DNA of 64,000 nt from Chitinophagaceae bacterium UBA4857 (GTDB taxonomy: Bacteria; Bacteroidota; Bacteroidia; Chitinophagales; Chitinophagaceae), in NCBI GenBank assembly GCA_002399735.1, contig DHEF01000004.1:121014-185013 (forward strand), read 5' to 3'. Both the position numbers and the translations under genes were made by a program. Position 1 is the stretch's first letter, and each line of letters opens with the position of its first letter. Positions 18,801 through 25,153 of the stretch are shown piece after piece. Under the pieces are notes generated by a model, which saw only the letters and a program-made list of their open reading frames with translations, made no database searches and was not told the DNA's origin.

Positions 18801-19514
18801 TTAATTATTTTGGTTGAGGTTTGGGATAATATTCTTTTGCCCTTTCCACTCGCCATATTCGGCAATGGGTTTAAAACGCAAAGTGGTAAACTCAAAATGA
18901 AAATCTTTGCGGTCTCTTTCTTTCATAGCATTAATATGGCGTTTAGGTTTTGGTACAGCGCTGTGTCCATACACCATATCGGTCATTTCTTTTTGCGATT
19001 TCCAGACAGAGAAAGTAGAAACAGTACGAGGAAGACGAATAGAGGCTAAAGATAGAGTGGTGCCGGGATGGTCACGCACTAATTTTTCTACCGGCCTGCC
19101 CCAATGTATAAACCTGGGAACTTGCAACATTTTCATACGGGCAATGGTTACGGCTACAACAGGCGAATCGGGTGTATCCAATTCATGCGTTTCGTTAGGC
19201 ATTTTAAACTCGGTTATATGACCCCATTGCCGCATAAAAAGTAAACGGGTATGCCAGCCTTTGGCCAGTATTTTACCAAACTTATGTGTACTTAAAAAGT
19301 TATTAATAGCAGTTTCATTTTCCCATTGTGCAAACACGACCACTTGTTTTACCAGCATACGCAACGGAGAAAAGATAGGTGAACCCAATGTCATAGCCGT
19401 TATACATTCTGCATGTACTAAACCGGGAGTGTTACCGGCAGTTGGCGGTAACAGGATTGCTTTAATAGCGGTGAAGTAGGATGTTTTTACAAGATGGTAA
19501 GTGAAGATGCTCAT
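18801..19514 (-). CDS. Spheroidene monooxygenase (CrtA)-like protein
   Basis: A 237-aa protein resembling the CrtA-like family: an N-terminal segment ending in a conserved GSPIFSPLRM region, HTRLLFMRQWGH near the middle, and a C-terminal TVSTFSVWKSQKEMTDMVYGH...KERDRKDFHFEF segment with the character of a dimeric alpha-beta barrel. True CrtA oxidises acyclic carotenoids; many Bacteroidota homologues are uncharacterised and may act on other lipids or bind haem. No carotenoid genes (crtB, crtI) are in the window. It is the first gene of a two-gene unit, its stop touching the start of the next gene. Confidence 0.55.
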   Translation of the reverse strand: MSIFTYHLVKTSYFTAIKAILLPPTAGNTPGLVHAECITAMTLGSPIFSPLRMLVKQVVVFAQWENETAINNFLSTHKFGKILAKGWHTRLLFMRQWGHITEFKMPNETHELDTPDSPVVAVTIARMKMLQVPRFIHWGRPVEKLVRDHPGTTLSLASIRLPRTVSTFSVWKSQKEMTDMVYGHSAVPKPKRHINAMKERDRKDFHFEFTTLRFKPIAEYGEWKGQKNIIPNLNQNN

Positions 19515-19712
19515 TGTTTTACTTTAGGAGACCTGTAATGCAATTAAGTTAAGGAGTCCGTCATGCCAACCTTAGGAGGCATCCCCTGCTATAAAAGGGT
19601 CCTTTTAAATTTTAAGAGATATCTGCTTCATCCATGCGGCAGCTTAGCTTAATAGTATTAAGGGAGCCTGCGCTAGATGGTGTTCAACGCTCCGTATGAC
19701 GGTTCGTTGCTT
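19515..19712. repeat. Palindrome-rich spacer beside the KilA-N gene
   Basis: The spacer carries an inverted pair, TCCGTCATGCC (about 19557-19567) and CTCCGTATGACGG (about 19690-19702), enclosing a GC-richer stretch with a smaller hairpin (ATCCCCTGCTATAAAAGGG). It marks the left edge of the small-ORF region and may be another of the imperfect palindromes that separate its genes. Confidence 0.45.
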
Positions 19713-20528
19713 TTATTTTAGTTTCTTTATTGCGTTACTTTCAGTTAGTGATTTCATTTGAGTTATCGCTACTTTGTTCAATTGGATCAGTCTGTCACTT
19801 TGTGAAAGTCCTTGACCAATAAGTAATGCGTTGATACTTTCCATATTGCTCAAAACCACCAATTGTTCCAAAGTTGCATAATCTCTGATGTTTCCTGATT
19901 GGTTCGAGTTCTTGTCTCGCCATTCTTTTGCTGTAATTCCGAAAAGAGCAACATTTAATAAGTCTGCTTCATTGGCATATACAAAACTGGCTTGTTGTTT
20001 AGTAATTACTTTCGGAATGAGATTTTCCTTTATAGCATCAGTATGAATGTGGTAATTTACTTTAGCTAAGGTTCTTTGTAAGTTCCATTCTAATTTTAGC
20101 CTGTCGTTTTCTTCACTTTTTAGACGTTGAAATTCTTTTATCAGATATATTTTGAATTGTGGGCTAATCCACATTCCAAATTCAAAGGCAATGTCAGGGT
20201 GAGCATAAGTGCCACCATATCGTCCTGCTGTTGCTTTCATTCCGATAGCATTTGTCTTGTCAACCCAATCTTTTACGCTCAATTTGTAGCTGTTCAAACC
20301 TGCTTGACTTTTAATTATGGCGAATTCGCCATAATTAAAATTTGGGTTATAAACAGTTTCCCAGATTCCAAGGTATTCAACGGTATTTCTGTTACGAAGC
20401 CAATCTGAGATAAAAAAATCGCCGTCTTTAGCTTTCAGCATATCGGTCAAAGAAATAAACTCTTGTTGCTTGTCAAGAATGATTGTAATTTCTTTGCCTT
20501 CAACTTCAATTTTCTTGTTTTTTGCCAT
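19713..20528 (-). CDS. KilA-N domain protein
   Basis: A 271-aa protein with a KilA-N DNA-binding domain at residues ~10-130: EFISLTDMLKAKDGDFFISDWLRNRNTVEYLGIWE and AGRYGGTYAHPDIAFEFGMWISPQFKIYLIKEF. The C-terminal half is helical (YANEADLLNVALFGITAKEWRDKN, then a long helix to the end). KilA-N domains come from phages and large DNA viruses and appear in many bacterial genomes as single accessory genes; their cellular role is not well defined. It has no phage neighbours here. It lies at the left side of the small-ORF array. Confidence 0.85.
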   Translation of the reverse strand: MAKNKKIEVEGKEITIILDKQQEFISLTDMLKAKDGDFFISDWLRNRNTVEYLGIWETVYNPNFNYGEFAIIKSQAGLNSYKLSVKDWVDKTNAIGMKATAGRYGGTYAHPDIAFEFGMWISPQFKIYLIKEFQRLKSEENDRLKLEWNLQRTLAKVNYHIHTDAIKENLIPKVITKQQASFVYANEADLLNVALFGITAKEWRDKNSNQSGNIRDYATLEQLVVLSNMESINALLIGQGLSQSDRLIQLNKVAITQMKSLTESNAIKKLK

Positions 20529-20645
20529 TTTTAAAATTCTGTAAAAGCCAAATTTACTAAATTAAGTCTTGACTGAGTTTGGGTCCATTGCAAAATTTGC
20601 AAGAGTAATATTTACTTTTAGTTAAGGCGTGTATTCGGTTGCAAT

Positions 20646-20782
20646 TACCGCTAACGTTTCGGGGCTTTGCGATGGTGGAGCAATCGAAACGAAAATCTTC
20701 AATTTTGCAGTTTTGTCCCACTATTGCAAACCCCATATTATGTGTAGTGTACTATTTGAGTGCCTCAGATTCGTTACGGGTA
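20646..20782 (-). repeat. attC-like imperfect palindrome overlapping the stop of the 118-aa ORF
   Basis: An imperfect palindrome ~135 bp long. The outer arms are CCGCTAACG (20648-20656) and CGTTACGGG (about 20774-20782). The inner arms are GGGGCTTTGCGATGGTGG (from ~20660) and CCCACTATTGCAAACCCC (to ~20735), which pair with a few mismatches. Read on the - strand, the ORF stop codon TAA lies inside the first arm (CCGTAACG) and the element ends in CGTTAGCGG. The paired-arm plan and length recall integron attC sites, but the arms do not strictly fit the RYYYAAC/GTTRRRY consensus. Confidence 0.5.
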
Positions 20783-21130
20783 GATTTCTTGGTCATAGCC
20801 ATTTGTTTTCGATGTTTTGCCGCTTGGATAAGTTGTAAATAAAGTCGGAATGATTGCTGTTAATTTATCAAAATAACTTTGTTCATTTGTAAATACTTCA
20901 AAGTAGCCATAGTCGTAAGCTAATTTCCCGTAAAACAAAAACACTATAGGGTCGGTACTAACATTCTGTTTTACCCATAGTTCAAGATTGTCGAACTCTA
21001 AAAAATCACCTTCGAAGATAATTGAATGCTTGTTTCTGAGTATTAGTTTTTCTCTTTCTTCGAGATCATCGCTATCAATTGGTCTTACTTTATATTCATG
21101 AACCATTTCAGAATAAGTAGAGAGTCTCAT
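20774..21130 (-). CDS. Uncharacterised 118-aa protein (cassette-like small ORF)
   Basis: A short soluble protein rich in acidic and aromatic residues (DFLEFDNLELWVKQN, PIVFLFYGKLAYDYGYFEVFTN) with no signal or membrane segment; I do not recognise the family. The stop codon is embedded in an attC-like palindrome arm, and a ~135-bp repeat (21180-21316) lies just before its start. This placement, rather than the protein, is the interesting part. Codon use looks like that of the AT-rich neighbours. Confidence 0.55.
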   Translation of the reverse strand: MRLSTYSEMVHEYKVRPIDSDDLEEREKLILRNKHSIIFEGDFLEFDNLELWVKQNVSTDPIVFLFYGKLAYDYGYFEVFTNEQSYFDKLTAIIPTLFTTYPSGKTSKTNGYDQEIYP

Positions 21131-21179
21131 TATAAAAGAAGTTTATTTATTGCCTGTAAAGTCCAGAGCTTGCGGCTGT

Positions 21180-21316
21180 GCTGGTATTTTATAACGTCCA
21201 GTTAGGGACTGCAGCCCAATAGAATTACTGATGTTGAAGATAAGAACTAAAGCTGAATAGAATAACGTCTGACCGAACCGTTGCTAATACCGAACAAAAA
21301 GTTAAAAATATATTCG
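21180..21316 (-). repeat. Array spacer repeat, copy 1
   Basis: About 135 bp starting GCTGGTATTTTATAACGTCC on the + strand and running to GAACAAAAAGTT. It aligns nearly without gaps, with roughly three quarters of bases identical by eye, to copy 2 at ~22090-22226. It lies between the nonsense-interrupted gene and the 118-aa ORF, so both copies sit directly after a cassette-like ORF when read on the - strand. It includes the AATAGAATTACTG core also seen in many other spacers of the window. Confidence 0.75.
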
Positions 21317-21325
21317 TATGCCGTT

Positions 21326-21997
21326 TTACTTCTTGTATTGTAAACCGAAATAATCAAATATCCAGTCTAAATTTTGTTTCTTGTTTATTTCGAACTTTGA
21401 AATTTTGTTTATTAGTGATTTTCTATGCGCTGCTCCAACAAGAAACAAAGCCTTACCATAGTTACTTCGATAACAGTAGTTATAAATATTTTTAACCATT
21501 TCATTTTCTCTATTGTCATTTTGATTTAGCCACTCGCTATACATTTGGAAAACATTTTCATGATTAATATTTGGCAATAACTGATTTTCTAACAAAAGCT
21601 TAGTTTCTAATAAGTTGCTACAATGGTCACTGTTTAGATATGGAAATCCAAACTGCCCTGTCAGATATCTCTGTTGTTGTGCTAATTATTTATAGTCTCT
21701 GTCGTTTGCGTAGAATGTCTTAGATATGCTGTTATAATTAGCTTTTATTCGTGCTTCGCTTATTTCATCCTCATCTTTGTCTACAGGTATATGCTCTATT
21801 GAATGCCTTTCTAAATATTTCTTAATTGTGGAGGTCTCTAGTGAGTCTTTCCGAGTTCCTTTATAAACTCCTTCAAATTTAGCGGGTGAGACTTCTTCAA
21901 AAATTATTTTAGGTTTGATACCTTCGATTATTTTAAACAGCTCAACTGTATTACATAAGCCGTTTTCAGAATGACCAGTTGTTATTAATATAATCAT
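21326..21997 (-). pseudogene. Uncharacterised gene interrupted by one in-frame stop
   Basis: Two open stretches lie in one frame: 21997-21686 (103 aa, MIILITTGHSENGLC..., EEVSPAKFEG) and 21595-21326 (89 aa, ...GKALFLVGAAHRKSL...). Only a TAA at 21686-21688 separates them; the frame continues LAQQQRYLTGQFGFPYL across the gap. The intact gene would encode ~223 residues. The second stretch begins with TTG only because there is no ATG, so it is not an independent gene. The early GHSENG and late GAAHRKSL motifs faintly recall TraB/erythromycin-esterase-type proteins, but this is weak. Likely recent inactivation, or stop readthrough. Confidence 0.7.
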
Positions 21998-22089
21998 GAA
22001 TTCAAGATAATATCATTTTAAGAGACATCGTAGTGTCTTTAGCAACTAATTGCGAAAAAATGCACATTACGTTCAGGGCTTACTGCTTT

Positions 22090-22226
22090 GCTGGTATTTT
22101 ATAACTTCCAGTTCGAAACTGTAGCCTAATAGAAATAATGATGATGAAAGTAAGAACTAACGCTGAGAAGAATTCCGTCTGACTGAACTGCTGCTGATAG
22201 CGAACAAAAAGATGAGGATTTATTCA
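22090..22226 (-). repeat. Array spacer repeat, copy 2
   Basis: The second copy of the ~135-bp array repeat, starting GCTGGTATTTTATAACTTCC. On the - strand it lies between the DUF4145 ORF and the next ORF. Between the repeat and the DUF4145 stop are a further ~27 bp ending in the GCCTAAC box (- strand), so the whole spacer has an ordered layout: box, unique arm, shared repeat, next ORF. Confidence 0.75.
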
Positions 22227-22253
22227 TCCGCCAGCATAGCACCAAACCCGATG

Positions 22254-22892
22254 TTAGGCGCTGTTGTTCGTTTTTGCGGCCATTGATTTTTGTAATTTGT
22301 CGATTTTAGTTGGTGCAGTATATACATATTCTAACATTGCAAATAGAAAGTCTTTCATAGCATAAACTTCCGATGCATCAATTTTATAATCCGTGGCGTG
22401 AGCACTTAAATTTCCTAATATTCGTAAGGCGTCGCCCATCTTTACGAGAGTATTAGGAATGATATTTCTATGTGCTAAGTCATCTAATTGAGCCTTTAGA
22501 TTACGTCCATTTGCTTGTTGATCTTTACAAAGTAATTCTAATGCTCGCCTAATTAAAATGGCTGAGGCGTCAGATGAAAATTTTTCAGCCTTCAATGCCT
22601 CATAGTAAGTTCTAGTAATCGCTATTGGAATTTCTTCTCCCAACTCTTTAATTGCTGGATAACATAAAAAAGCTTCTGTAATATATCCTGGATGTTCATC
22701 ATACTCACAGTCATAGTAAAGAGAAATACCGCCACAAGTTTTGCATCTTGTCAAGTAGTAAGTACATTCAATTGATTCGCGTTCATCGCTATCTTCTATG
22801 CTATATGCTGTTGATGAAGACGGGGCCTCGCACAAAAGGATATTACCGCTAGTGTTGCCACAATGATTGCAATATAGTATGAGATCTGTCAT
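22254..22892 (-). CDS. Zinc-ribbon + DUF4145 protein in a cassette-like setting
   Basis: A 212-aa protein. An N-terminal zinc ribbon is formed by YCNHCG near residue 8 and RCKTCG near residue 49. The C-terminal half (SSDASAILIRRALELLCKDQ, LGNLSAHATDYKIDASEVYAMKDF) is a DUF4145 domain, a helical domain often found in restriction and other defence-type genes or alone. The ORF is enclosed by a perfect 10-bp inverted repeat: on the - strand GTTAGGCGCT ends 3 bp before the ATG and AGCGCCTAAC contains the stop codon. That is the layout of an integron gene cassette, with boxes that fit GTTRRRY and RYYYAAC. Confidence 0.82.
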   Translation of the reverse strand: MTDLILYCNHCGNTSGNILLCEAPSSSTAYSIEDSDERESIECTYYLTRCKTCGGISLYYDCEYDEHPGYITEAFLCYPAIKELGEEIPIAITRTYYEALKAEKFSSDASAILIRRALELLCKDQQANGRNLKAQLDDLAHRNIIPNTLVKMGDALRILGNLSAHATDYKIDASEVYAMKDFLFAMLEYVYTAPTKIDKLQKSMAAKTNNSA

Positions 22893-22895
22893 AAT

Positions 22896-23021
22896 AGCGC
22901 CTAACTCATAAATATACTCAAGTTACTAAATCGTCAAACTTGAATATTTTTTTTAATGATTTATAGTTGATTAGTTAAATATACAAAACTGTTTTGGCTT
23001 TCGTCAATACAACTGAGTTAG
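22896..23021 (-). repeat. attC-like arms upstream of the DUF4145 ORF
   Basis: CTAACTCA (22901-22908) and TGAGTTAG (23014-23021) form an 8-bp inverted pair 121 bp apart; the left arm extends into the GCCTAAC box (22899-22905). A further 7-bp hairpin TCAAGTT/AACTTGA lies inside. Read on the - strand, the element ends in GAGTTAGGC, three bases plus a short leader before the ORF start, as a recombined attC or attI site would. Confidence 0.45.
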
Positions 23022-23261
23022 AAAGGGGGGATTTTTTAACACGATGATGGGCAATGTTCTACCGTTGACGGGCTGCCCGATGCGCAGGGTTTAGTGCGAA
23101 GTGCAACGTAGCACCGGAGCAAAGCGGAGCCCGTAGCAGCGGGAACAGCAGCTGATGGGAGTTACTACTGTTGATAGCCCCGAATAAAGTTGTAAGTAAT
23201 AAGTTTTAAGTAATGCTAAACGCTGAATGCAGAATGCTTAACACAGCCAACATGCAAGCAC
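23022..23261. repeat. GC-rich dispersed repeat (copy A) and spacer before kbl terminator
   Basis: Bases 23070-23150 contain GGGTTTAGTGCG...GCACCGGAGC...GCGGAGCCC, and 23158-23185 contain GGAGTTACTACTGTTGATAG followed by CCCCGAATA. Both halves recur at 33449-33531 and 33596-33624, where they are pushed apart by an extra hairpin. The rest of the spacer is AT-rich with TTACTTACAACTTAT-type low-complexity text. No gene was seen. Confidence 0.7.
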
Positions 23262-23289
23262 AAAAAGCCGGTAACGTAACGCTACCGGC
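23262..23289 (-). terminator. Intrinsic terminator of kbl
   Basis: On the - strand GCCGGTA (23289-23283) pairs with TACCGGC (23273-23267), with a partly pairable loop, and is followed by five T (23266-23262). It lies ~33 bp after the kbl stop. Confidence 0.7.
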
Positions 23290-23321
23290 CTGCTTATAAC
23301 TTATTACTTACAACTTATCAC

Positions 23322-24509
23322 TTATTTAAGCACTCCCAACTCCTTACCAATTTTGGTAAAGCCGGCAATGGCTTTATCTAAGTGGTGTTGTTCGTGTGCG
23401 GCACTTAATTGTACGCGTATACGTGCCTGGCCTTTTGGTACTACAGGGAAAAAGAAACCAATAACATAAATGTCTTCGTTCAATAATTTAGCGGCAAAAT
23501 CGGCAGCCAATACCGCATCGTACAACATAATAGGTACAATGGGGTGGTCGCCGGGTTTAATGTCAAAACCGGCTTCGGTCATTTTAGTGCGGAAGTACTT
23601 TGTGTTAAATTCCAACTTGTCACGCAGCTCGGTAGTTTCGGTAAGCATATCCAACACGGCAATGGATGCTCCGGCAATGGAAGGCGCCAATGTATTGCTA
23701 AACAAATAAGGACGAGATTTTTGGCGCAACATTTCTATCACTTCTTTTTTGCCCGATGTAAAACCTCCGGATGCGCCACCTAAGGCTTTGCCCAATGTGC
23801 CGGTAATAATATCAATTTTACCCATTACGCCACGGTACTCATGTGTACCACGGCCGGTTTTACCTAAAAAGCCGGAGGAGTGACATTCGTCTATCATGAT
23901 TACGGCATCATATTTTTCGGCCAGCTCAACAATCTTATCTAACTGGGCAATAGTGCCGTCCATACTAAACGATCCGTCGGTAACTATAATACGGCTGCGG
24001 CAAGCGGCCGATTCAATTAACTTGGCTTCCAGATTGGCCATATTATTATGCTCGTAACGAAAACGTTGTGCTTTACAAAGACGTACACCGTCAATAATAG
24101 AAGCGTGGTTTAATGCATCGGAAATAATAGCATCCTGCTCGTTAAACAGGGGTTCAAACACACCACCGTTGGCATCAAAAGCAGCGGCGTATAAAATAGT
24201 ATCCTCGGTACCTAAAAAGGCCGATATTTTTTGTTCCAGTTCTTTATGTATATCCTGCGTGCCGCAAATAAAACGTACACTACTCATGCCATAACCATGA
24301 CTTTCAATAGCTTTATGGGCAGCCTCAATAACCTTGGGGTGCGATGAAAGGCCCAGGTAGTTATTGGCACAAAAGTTTAAAACAGTGTTGCCGTTTACTT
24401 CAATTTCGGCGCCTTGCGGGCTTTTAATAACACGTTCGGATTTATATAACCCGGCCGTTCTAATGTCCTCAACCTCGGCACCTATGCGGGTGGTAAATGT
24501 ATGGTTCAT
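23322..24509 (-). CDS. kbl: Glycine C-acetyltransferase (2-amino-3-ketobutyrate CoA ligase)
   Basis: A 395-aa PLP enzyme of the alpha-oxoamine synthase family. Landmarks are NFCANNYLGLSSHP, GYGMSSVRFICGTQDIHKELE (the arginine and ICGTQ separate kbl from BioF/HemA), VTDGSFSMDGTIA, IMIDECHSSGFLGKTGRG and TGTLGKALGGASGG with PLP-binding Lys241. It joins 2-amino-3-ketobutyrate with CoA to give glycine and acetyl-CoA, the second step of threonine degradation. Length matches E. coli Kbl (398 aa). The threonine dehydrogenase gene is not in the window. It is transcribed alone, with its own terminator. Confidence 0.95.
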   Translation of the reverse strand: MNHTFTTRIGAEVEDIRTAGLYKSERVIKSPQGAEIEVNGNTVLNFCANNYLGLSSHPKVIEAAHKAIESHGYGMSSVRFICGTQDIHKELEQKISAFLGTEDTILYAAAFDANGGVFEPLFNEQDAIISDALNHASIIDGVRLCKAQRFRYEHNNMANLEAKLIESAACRSRIIVTDGSFSMDGTIAQLDKIVELAEKYDAVIMIDECHSSGFLGKTGRGTHEYRGVMGKIDIITGTLGKALGGASGGFTSGKKEVIEMLRQKSRPYLFSNTLAPSIAGASIAVLDMLTETTELRDKLEFNTKYFRTKMTEAGFDIKPGDHPIVPIMLYDAVLAADFAAKLLNEDIYVIGFFFPVVPKGQARIRVQLSAAHEQHHLDKAIAGFTKIGKELGVLK

Positions 24510-24680
24510 TGCCTAAAATATTTGTTTGCGAAGATAAGCGGGATAAGACCCAATGAGTAATTTTTATGGTAGAAATACCGCTTTAACCTTAATTAACTAC
24601 ACTTCAAACGATTGTTTTAGGTAAGCGAACAAAATTATTTTACTTTTGTTGTAACATTTGATCATCAATAAGCGTCCAAA

Positions 24681-24905
24681 ATGCTAAAGCAACTACAAAT
24701 GAACAGGAAATGGCAAATAGCATTGTTTATCGCAGCTATTACCACCTTAGCGATGGTATTTCTTTATGCCGCTAATCCGGCGGTAGAAGAAACCAATGCG
24801 GAGAGAATGGAAGAAAGCGACAAGCAAACGAAAAAACTGGATGTACCCGGTCAGGGTTTTTGGAACATGCTGCCCAGCGCTTTTTCGCTGTCAACAGGTT
24901 TTTAA
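24681..24905 (+). CDS. Small single-pass membrane protein
   Basis: A 74-aa protein with one transmembrane helix at residues ~12-32 (WQIALFIAAITTLAMVFLYA) followed by an acidic, lysine-rich segment and a hydrophobic tail (FWNMLPSAFSLS). I do not recognise the family. Support for it being real is the position: a TACTTTTG (TAnnTTTG-type) element at 24641-24648 lies 33 bp upstream and a strong terminator at 24983-25010 follows, so it looks like a complete small transcription unit. It is divergent from kbl. Confidence 0.65.
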   Translation: MLKQLQMNRKWQIALFIAAITTLAMVFLYAANPAVEETNAERMEESDKQTKKLDVPGQGFWNMLPSAFSLSTGF

Positions 24906-24982
24906 ACTAACTGACTAACCGTTGTGTAGCCAATAAATGGGCTAAACCAATGTTTAAACAATAAAATATTTTACTATACCAG

Positions 24983-25010
24983 CACCCCTCTTTTGAGGGG
25001 TGTTTTTTTT
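24983..25010 (+). terminator. Intrinsic terminator of the small membrane protein gene
   Basis: An 8-bp perfect stem CACCCCTC (24983-24990) and GAGGGGTG (24995-25002) with a TTTT loop, followed by eight T. Confidence 0.88.
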
Positions 25011-25090
25011 GTCCAGTTCCTGATAAGAAGTTTTAAAGTCTGCCTAAGTATAAAACTCCGTGCAAAAAACTCTGTGGCAGAAATCTTACA

Positions 25091-25123
25091 AAAAAAATCC
25101 CGTAGGGGTTAGCTACGGGATTT
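25091..25123 (-). terminator. Intrinsic terminator of the M16 peptidase gene
   Basis: On the - strand an 11-bp perfect stem, AAATCCCGTAG/CTACGGGATTT (25123-25113 and 25105-25095), with a 7-nt loop runs into a T-tract (25097-25091). It lies 31 bp after the M16 stop. Confidence 0.85.
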
Positions 25124-25153
25124 TATAAGCACTAAACCAGTACTGTAGTTATA

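Noticed and set aside
19713..20528. KilA-N gene as evidence for a prophage
   Set aside because: No capsid, terminase, integrase or lysis genes are nearby; single KilA-N genes are common outside phages.
20629..20842. Two overlapping + strand ORFs of ~68 aa
   Set aside because: They lie in the attC-like palindrome and the tail of the 118-aa ORF, and have no recognisable protein character.
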